This document shows, one piece after another, positions 15,684 to 20,192 of a DNA stretch of 20,192 nucleotides. The stretch spans positions 1 through 20,192 of the forward strand of contig CAZTXD010000058.1 in the NCBI GenBank assembly GCA_964617995.1, given 5' to 3'. The stretch is from CAZTXD01 sp964617995 (GTDB lineage Bacteria > Actinomycetota > Acidimicrobiia > Spongiisociales > ZC4RG35). Each line of letters opens with the position of its first letter. The first letter of the stretch is position 1. The position numbers and the translations under genes were made by a program. The notes under the pieces were generated by a model that ran no database searches, was not told the origin of the DNA, and was given only the letters and a program-made list of their open reading frames with translations.

Positions 15684-15695
15684 ATCGGAGGCGAC

Positions 15696-17120
15696 TCAGC
15701 CGGTCGGCCAGCTGTCTTCGATCCGCTGCAAGACCGTCTCGGTGTCGGCACCGTTGGCCGACACCCATTGGATCATCTCGCTCCAGAAGGTTCCGGCCCC
15801 GACCTCGGCGGGCATGACATCGGAGGCGTCGAAGCGGAACACGTCGGCGCTGTTGAGTATCTCCGCCAGCTCGTCGTTGGGGTAGGTGCTGTACCAGTCG
15901 AGAGGCACGCTCTGGTTGGGAGACACGAAGCCGCCGGCTTCGATCCAGCCCCGGGCCGCCTCGGCGGTGGCCAGATACTCCATCACGGCTCGCACCTCGG
16001 GGCGATCGTCGAACATGACCATCTGGTCGCCGGCGCCCAGTACCGGGCTGCCGAACTCCTCTTCGATCGGGGGGAAGTAGAAGAAGGAGCTGTCGACTCC
16101 CGCCTCGGTCCCCTCCGGCCAGAACTCGGGTATCCATGCCGCCTGCTTGTGCATCCAGCAATCCGGCCCGTCCTCGGCGAACATCGGCGTTTGGGTGTCG
16201 CCGACCCAGGTGGCGTTGATCGCCGTGTTCCCGCCGTAGACGTAGTCGTCGGTGAACCAGATCTGGCTCATGTACTCGGCGGCCTCGACCACCTCGGGGT
16301 GGTTGAACGGGATCTCGTTGGAAATCCACTGGTCGTAGATCTCCACCGGAGCGGTCCGCAGCAGGATGTCCTCCATCCAGTCGGTGGCCACCCACCCGGA
16401 GGCATCGCCGTGCTCGATCGAGATGCACCATGGGTTGCCGTTGCCGTCGGCGACGATCCGGTCGCTGAGGGCGATGAGCTCGTCCCAGGTGGTCGGGGTG
16501 TCGTAGCCGGCGTCGGCGAACGCCTGCACCGGGTACCACACGATCGACTTCAGGTCTCCCTTGAAGAAGATCCCGTACAGGTCGCCGTCGCTGGATCCGA
16601 GATCGATGAACGAGTCGATGTAGTCCAGGGCGAGCTGGTCGGTGTTGAACCAGTCGCTGAGACTCACCAGCGACCCTTCGGAGGCGAATGTCCGCATCAG
16701 ACCCGGTTGGGCGAGCTGGGCGATGTCGGGGGCGTTGCCGCCGTCCACCCTGGTGGCGAGGACCGTCTCGTAGTCGGTGATGCCCTCGTACACGACGTTC
16801 ATGCCGGTGGCTTCGACCAGGGGCTGGAGGGTCGCCTGGAAGTTCTCCGCCTCACCCTCGATCCATTGTCCCAGGATCTGCACCGTGGCACCTTCGAACT
16901 CACCGCCCCGGGCCCGGGCCAGATGCTCGTAGGGGCCTTCCGGTTCAGGCTCGGCGGTGGTGTCGGGGGTCCCGTCCGTCTCCGGTGGAACGGTGTCGGT
17001 GGGGGCGGTGGTGGGCGCCGCGGTGACGGTCGTCTCCCCGGCGTCGTCCGGTGTGGCGGCGCAACCACTCAGGGTCAAGGCCAGGACAGCCACCAGCGCC
17101 GTCATTGCGCGTTTCGTCAT
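15696..17120 (-). CDS. Lipoprotein solute-binding protein of a carbohydrate ABC transporter
   Basis: A 474-residue extracytoplasmic binding protein of the MalE-like family 1 type. The signal peptide ends in a lipobox LSGC with the lipidated C20. A Thr/Pro/Glu-rich linker (about 25-63) tethers the globular domain, which starts with VQILGQWIEGEAENFQ and shows family-like WYPVQAFADAGYDTPTTWDEL. A strong AAGGAGG ribosome binding site lies 8 nt before the ATG although the gene overlaps the kinase stop (ATGA), consistent with high expression. Many Trp and Tyr residues are present, as usual for carbohydrate pockets. The ligand is inferred from the neighbours to be a GlcNAc-containing oligosaccharide. 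Confidence 0.92.
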   Translation of the reverse strand: MTKRAMTALVAVLALTLSGCAATPDDAGETTVTAAPTTAPTDTVPPETDGTPDTTAEPEPEGPYEHLARARGGEFEGATVQILGQWIEGEAENFQATLQPLVEATGMNVVYEGITDYETVLATRVDGGNAPDIAQLAQPGLMRTFASEGSLVSLSDWFNTDQLALDYIDSFIDLGSSDGDLYGIFFKGDLKSIVWYPVQAFADAGYDTPTTWDELIALSDRIVADGNGNPWCISIEHGDASGWVATDWMEDILLRTAPVEIYDQWISNEIPFNHPEVVEAAEYMSQIWFTDDYVYGGNTAINATWVGDTQTPMFAEDGPDCWMHKQAAWIPEFWPEGTEAGVDSSFFYFPPIEEEFGSPVLGAGDQMVMFDDRPEVRAVMEYLATAEAARGWIEAGGFVSPNQSVPLDWYSTYPNDELAEILNSADVFRFDASDVMPAEVGAGTFWSEMIQWVSANGADTETVLQRIEDSWPTG

Positions 17121-18058
17121 CGTCGGTTTCCTCCTTCTTCGTCGTCCGCGGATGCGGAACTCGTGTGGTGGGAGGACGGTGGGTACCGTCGATCTCCCAG
17201 TAGCGCCGCCCCGGCGGCGCCGACGTCGGCGTCGGGGGGCAGGGTCGTCACCCGATCGGGTGTGAGAACCTCCTCGCCGAACGGCGAGGAGGTCGACATC
17301 CCGCTCAGGGCTGTGCGTACGGCGGGAGCGGCATCGGTTCCGATGCCGCCGCCGAGCACGATGAGGTCGGGGTCGTAGGCGGTGGCGAGCACGTAGAGGG
17401 CGCGAGCCAGGGCCGTTGCCACCCGGGCGGCCAGGATCGGATCGGGGGAAGGCTCGGAGAACAGCGAGCGGACGCCCCCGAGAAGGCGGCCCTCGAGGGA
17501 ACGTCCACCCACGATCGCTTCCAGGCAGCCGGCCAGCCCGCACGAGCAGGTGACGCGGTCGTCGCCCAGCGGGGCGTGGCCGATCTCCCCGGCTATGCCG
17601 CGGCGGCCGCGATGGAGGCGCCCTCCGATGATGATCCCCGCCGACACGCCGGTTCCGGCGCTGAGGTAGACCAGGGTGGAGACGTCGGGGCGGTCGGCCT
17701 GGAGATAGTGGAAGGCGCCCACCGCAGCAGCCCGGACGTCGTTCTCGATGCGAACCGGGATTCCGAGGCGCGCCCGGAGATCGGCCGCCAGGGGATAGGG
17801 GTTGCCGTCGATACCGAGATTGACGGCGTGGCGCACGGTGCCCTCGATCGGGTCGACCTGGCCGGGGACGCCGATCCCTAATCCGGCCGGAGAGTCACCC
17901 CCTGCCACCATGGCGGTGACCAGCCCGGCGATCCGCTCCGACACCGCCTTCCCGCCGCGGGCGTCGGTCGGAGCCTCGAGGCGCCCGCCATCGGCGTCGG
18001 GGAATCGGCGCACCCTGATCGATGTGCCGCCCACGTCGACGCCGATGAGAGCCCTCAT
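17117..18058 (-). CDS. ROK-family sugar kinase (probable GlcNAc kinase)
   Basis: A 313-residue ATP-dependent sugar kinase. ATP phosphate-binding loop DVGGT (8-12), catalytic END with D107, glycine-rich GTG (135-137), sugar-contacting EIGH (158-161) and the ROK zinc ligands C171, C173, C178 in CSCGLAGC are all present. The intact ATP site separates it from the ROK regulator encoded just upstream. Context makes N-acetylglucosamine the likely substrate, giving GlcNAc-6-phosphate for NagA; glucose or N-acetylmannosamine are alternatives that sequence alone does not exclude. It overlaps both neighbours by ATGA. The binding-protein ribosome binding site lies inside its last codons, which encode an acidic Asp/Glu-rich tail. 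Confidence 0.9.
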   Translation of the reverse strand: MRALIGVDVGGTSIRVRRFPDADGGRLEAPTDARGGKAVSERIAGLVTAMVAGGDSPAGLGIGVPGQVDPIEGTVRHAVNLGIDGNPYPLAADLRARLGIPVRIENDVRAAAVGAFHYLQADRPDVSTLVYLSAGTGVSAGIIIGGRLHRGRRGIAGEIGHAPLGDDRVTCSCGLAGCLEAIVGGRSLEGRLLGGVRSLFSEPSPDPILAARVATALARALYVLATAYDPDLIVLGGGIGTDAAPAVRTALSGMSTSSPFGEEVLTPDRVTTLPPDADVGAAGAALLGDRRYPPSSHHTSSASADDEEGGNRR

Positions 18059-19161
18059 CGCAGGACCACTCCCAGCACGTCGCGCATCACCGCGGCGCTG
18101 GCCCCTGCCAGCACGAGATCCTCGCCGCTGCTGGGCGTCACGGAGACGCTGTCGCGCCGCGACCTGTGCAGCCGCGAGCGCAGCTCCGACTCGACGGCTT
18201 CGGTGTAACCGTCGACATCGGTGAGCTCTGAGGCGATGACGACCCGATCGATGTCGATGGCGGACACGACCACGGCCAGGGTCGCTCCCAGGCGACGGGC
18301 GGCCGTCAGGGCCGATTCGTTGTCGAAGCCCGAGCCGGAACGAGCGACCGCCGGGACGGCGGCCACCGTCTCCAGACATCCGCGCAGGCCGCACCGGCAC
18401 TCGATTCTGTCGTCGACCACGACGTGGCCGATCTCGCCGGAGGAGAGATGCTCGCCCGTGTGCAGGACACCGTTGATGATCAATCCCGCTCCGATGCCCT
18501 CCCCGACGGCCACGAGCAGCAAGGTCTCGTCACCCTCGGCGTTGGAGCGCAGCTCCGCCAGGGCGGAGACGTGGGCGTCGTTTCCGACGGTCACTGGAAG
18601 CAGGAAGCGGTCGGCGAGGATCTGCCTCAGGGGCAGGTCGCGCCAGTCGAGGTGGGAAGCCTCGCGGATGGTGCCCTCCGAGTCGATCATCCCCGGCGTG
18701 CCGACCCCGATCCCGAGGACGGGAGCCGAGGCCCTGGTGAGGCACTTCTCGACGAGCTCGATTGCCACGTCGACACCGGCGTCTCCGGTGACGCTGCCGG
18801 GGGCGGTCACGCGATGGCGCACCTTCCCCTTCAGATCCATCACCGCTCCCGTGAACGGCTGGCGGCTGAGGTCGAGGGCGACGATGGCGCGGCCCTCCTC
18901 GTTGACGGCGAGAAGTGTGGGTGGCTTGCCGGCGGATTCCGCCTCCGCCGGTCCCAGTTCCTCGACCAGGCCGTCGGCGATGAGATCGGACACCAGGTTG
19001 GAAACGGTGGCGCGTGTCAGCCCGGTGGCCCGGGCGACTTCGGCCCGGCTGGTGGGCCCGCGGGCGGCGATGGTCTGCAGAGCGGTGAGCAGGTTCCAGC
19101 GGCGACCGTCGTCGCGGCTGGTCTTGCGGGGGTGACGGGTGGTGGGGTTGAATGGCTGCAT
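18055..19161 (-). CDS. ROK-family transcriptional repressor (NagC-like)
   Basis: A 368-residue regulator with an N-terminal winged helix-turn-helix (about 36-66; TSRAEVARATGLTRATVSNLVSDL is its core in two parts around residue 47) and a ROK sugar-sensing domain. It has EIGH (243-246) and zinc ligands C255, C257, C262, but lacks the DxGGT ATP loop (DLSRQ at 97-101 instead), so it should sense sugar without phosphorylating it. The ATG at 19161 is chosen over an in-frame GTG at 19194 because the promoter -10 box and operator lie between the two. It is the first gene of the amino-sugar operon and overlaps the kinase gene as ATGA; the operator at its own promoter implies autoregulation together with the catabolic genes. 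Confidence 0.92.
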   Translation of the reverse strand: MQPFNPTTRHPRKTSRDDGRRWNLLTALQTIAARGPTSRAEVARATGLTRATVSNLVSDLIADGLVEELGPAEAESAGKPPTLLAVNEEGRAIVALDLSRQPFTGAVMDLKGKVRHRVTAPGSVTGDAGVDVAIELVEKCLTRASAPVLGIGVGTPGMIDSEGTIREASHLDWRDLPLRQILADRFLLPVTVGNDAHVSALAELRSNAEGDETLLLVAVGEGIGAGLIINGVLHTGEHLSSGEIGHVVVDDRIECRCGLRGCLETVAAVPAVARSGSGFDNESALTAARRLGATLAVVVSAIDIDRVVIASELTDVDGYTEAVESELRSRLHRSRRDSVSVTPSSGEDLVLAGASAAVMRDVLGVVLR

Positions 19162-19164
19162 TAG

Positions 19165-19181
19165 TAAGTTCAGTGAACATA
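19165..19181. promoter_or_regulatory. Palindromic operator over the amino-sugar promoter -10 box
   Basis: A 17-bp imperfect palindrome of the form TA-N-GTTCA-N-TGAAC-N-TA: the two GTTCA/TGAAC half-sites and the outer TA pairs match exactly. On the minus strand it begins with the -10 box itself and extends across the predicted transcription start, an ideal place for repression. The neighbouring ROK repressor is the likely ligand. The site is strikingly A+T-rich relative to the surroundings. Confidence 0.7.
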
Positions 19182-19204
19182 CAAATATCCTCACGGTGTG
19201 TCAA
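19176..19204 (-). promoter_or_regulatory. Promoter of the amino-sugar operon (TTGACA-N17-TATGTT)
   Basis: On the minus strand TTGACA (19204-19199) is a perfect -35 box, followed by a 17-nt spacer and TATGTT (19181-19176), a four-of-six match to the -10 consensus. Transcription should start around 19169-19170, leaving a leader of only about 8 nt before the repressor ATG at 19161. The match and spacing make it the best promoter in the window. Confidence 0.75.
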
Positions 19205-19214
19205 GTGACCCACA

Positions 19215-19244
19215 ACCGACAACCGACAACTCAAACCGAGAACC
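19215..19244 (+). repeat. Heptanucleotide repeat (ACCGACA type) upstream of the amino-sugar promoter
   Basis: Two ACCGACA units are followed by ACTCAA and ACCGAGA, then ACC. Apart from one missing base the unit order parallels the tract before nuoG (two ACCGA-A units, an ACT unit, an ACCGA unit). It lies 11 nt upstream of the -35 box, near the edge of the segment that separates nuoG from nuoH. Confidence 0.75.
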
Positions 19245-19299
19245 TCTCCACGCGATGGTGGGCCGGGGAGGACCGTTGGGGTGACCCACCCGGGAGGGT

Positions 19300-19329
19300 T
19301 TGTCCGCCTCGGCGGCCAATCCCTAATCT
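19300..19329 (+). promoter_or_regulatory. Possible promoter for nuoH
   Basis: TTGTCC (19300-19305) and TAATCT (19324-19329) are 18 nt apart, which would start transcription around 19336. nuoH needs its own promoter, or a read-through transcript across 9.4 kb of antisense genes. Box matches are moderate, so this is tentative. Confidence 0.35.
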
Positions 19330-19369
19330 CAGCGGCGCTGATGCCCGCCCGAACCACCCTGCTTTCGTG

Positions 19370-20192
19370 ATGGACGGAATCGACGTCCTCATCGTCGTGG
19401 TGCGGGTCCTGATGGCCTTCGCTCTGCTGCTGGTGCTCACCATCCTCAACGTATGGGCGGAGCGGAAAGTGGTCGCCGACTTCCAGAACCGCCTCGGCCC
19501 GATGCGGGCCGGTCCGTTCGGGATCCTGCAGACGGTGGCCGACGGGCTCAAGCTGTTCTTCAAGGAGTCGATAAACCCGGCCAAGGCGGAGATGGGCATG
19601 TACATCGCCGCTCCCTTTCTGGCGGTCATACCCGCCTTCCTCATCTTCCTGAACATCCCCTGGGGCCGGCCCTTCGAGATCGGCGGCCGGGAGATCGCCC
19701 TCCAGGGTGTCGACCTCAACGTGGGGCTGCTGTTCGTGCTCGCCTTCTCTTCCATGGCGGTGTATGCCGTGGTGCTGGCGGGATGGTCCTCCGGCTCGAA
19801 GTACCCGCTGCTCGGTGGTGTGCGAGCGGCCGCCCAGGCCATCTCCTACGAAGCGGCGATGGGCCTGGCGATGGTGTCGGTCGTCATGTTCAGCGCCACC
19901 CAGGGCGACGGCGGCACCCTGATGCTGTCGGAGATCGTCGCCCGCCAGTCGGGCACCTGGGCGGGGATCATTCCCCGCTGGAACATCATCCCCCTGTTCG
20001 TGGCTTTCGTGATCTTCTTCGTCTCCATCGTCGCCGAGACGAACCGCGCCCCCTTCGATCTGGTGGAGGCCGAGCAGGAGCTGGTGGGAGGGTTCCACAC
20101 CGAGTATTCGGGGATGCGCTTCGCCATGTTCTTCCTCGCCGAGTACGTCAACATCTTCTCGATGTCGGCGCTGGCCACCACCCTCTTCCTGG
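19370..20192 (+). CDS. nuoH: NADH-quinone oxidoreductase subunit H (partial, runs off the window)
   Basis: The first 274 codons of the membrane subunit that links the quinone cavity of the peripheral arm to the proton-pumping arm. After the first transmembrane helix (about 4-28) comes the conserved WAERKVVADFQNRLGP stretch (29-44) and GILQTVADGLKLFFKE (51-66); the quinone-site loop AETNRAPFDLVEAEQELVGG is near the end. Several further hydrophobic helices are visible. The 3' part lies outside the window. The ATG at 19370 (or GTG at 19367) fits the family start. No ribosome binding site is present; a nine-codon frame from 19341 ends in TGATG overlapping the ATG. It is separated from nuoG by the inserted amino-sugar operon. 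Confidence 0.95.
   Translation, partial: MDGIDVLIVVVRVLMAFALLLVLTILNVWAERKVVADFQNRLGPMRAGPFGILQTVADGLKLFFKESINPAKAEMGMYIAAPFLAVIPAFLIFLNIPWGRPFEIGGREIALQGVDLNVGLLFVLAFSSMAVYAVVLAGWSSGSKYPLLGGVRAAAQAISYEAAMGLAMVSVVMFSATQGDGGTLMLSEIVARQSGTWAGIIPRWNIIPLFVAFVIFFVSIVAETNRAPFDLVEAEQELVGGFHTEYSGMRFAMFFLAEYVNIFSMSALATTLFL

Noticed and set aside
19162..19194. GTG at 19194 as start of the ROK repressor
   Set aside because: It would place the start codon upstream of the -10 box and operator and adds 11 residues unrelated to the family; the ATG at 19161 lies just downstream of the predicted start of transcription.
18530..20098. Minus-strand open frame joining the nuoH antisense and the repressor region
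   Set aside because: It runs through the intergenic promoter region and two real genes on different strands, with no recognisable domain.
1..20192. tRNA, rRNA, CRISPR arrays, insertion sequences or phage genes
   Set aside because: None was seen on inspection; the repeats present are 7-nt-period tracts, not spaced CRISPR repeats, and no transposase-like frame exists.

Overview
The window is a high-GC, gene-dense bacterial chromosome segment, most likely from an uncultured member of the Actinomycetota (Acidimicrobiia-like). The reasons are the strong G/C third-position preference, a Rex repressor diverging from a geranylgeranyl-reductase gene that leads into the nuo operon (an arrangement known from Streptomyces and relatives), and a sugar ABC system with no ATPase of its own, as is usual where one shared MsiK-type ATPase serves many transporters. 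The taxonomic call is inference; no rRNA or other marker is present. No tRNA, rRNA, insertion sequence, phage gene or CRISPR array was seen.

Layout. Positions 1-52 are a perfect palindrome just past the end of rex (61-684, minus). A divergent 80-nt promoter region separates rex from a plus-strand respiratory operon: a menaquinone-type geranylgeranyl reductase (765-2006), nuoA, nuoB, nuoC, nuoD (to 4910), a decayed fragment of a peptide-type ABC binding-protein gene (4935-5340), nuoE, nuoF and nuoG (to 9993). The complex I operon is then interrupted by about 9.4 kb carrying an eight-gene minus-strand amino-sugar operon (19161 down to 10010). On its far side nuoH starts at 19370 on the plus strand and runs off the window.

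The amino-sugar operon reads, in transcription order: ROK-family repressor, ROK sugar kinase, lipoprotein solute-binding protein, two ABC permeases, GH3 beta-N-acetylhexosaminidase (NagZ type), N-acetylglucosamine-6-phosphate deacetylase (NagA) and a double-SIS protein that fits a NagB-II type glucosamine-6-phosphate deaminase. Six of the seven junctions are 4- or 8-nt overlaps; the seventh, binding protein to first permease, holds a strong stem-loop. Together the genes describe import of a GlcNAc-containing oligosaccharide, cytoplasmic release of GlcNAc, phosphorylation, deacetylation and deamination to fructose 6-phosphate. A promoter with a perfect TTGACA box and a 17-nt spacer drives it, with a palindromic operator lying over its -10 box.

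The most unusual features are small-scale. (1) Five tracts of 7-nt-period tandem repeats lie at gene junctions, one inside the start of a permease gene where a one-unit change would shift the frame. (2) A 52-nt palindrome has arms that are themselves hairpins. (3) TANNNT boxes sit 6-10 nt before the start codons of rex, the reductase gene, nuoA and nuoE, suggesting leaderless transcripts. (4) The nuo operon is split by an antisense catabolic operon with no visible terminator at the convergent junction. (5) NuoG has Asp in place of one N7-cluster cysteine. (6) NagA lacks its usual N-terminal beta segment.
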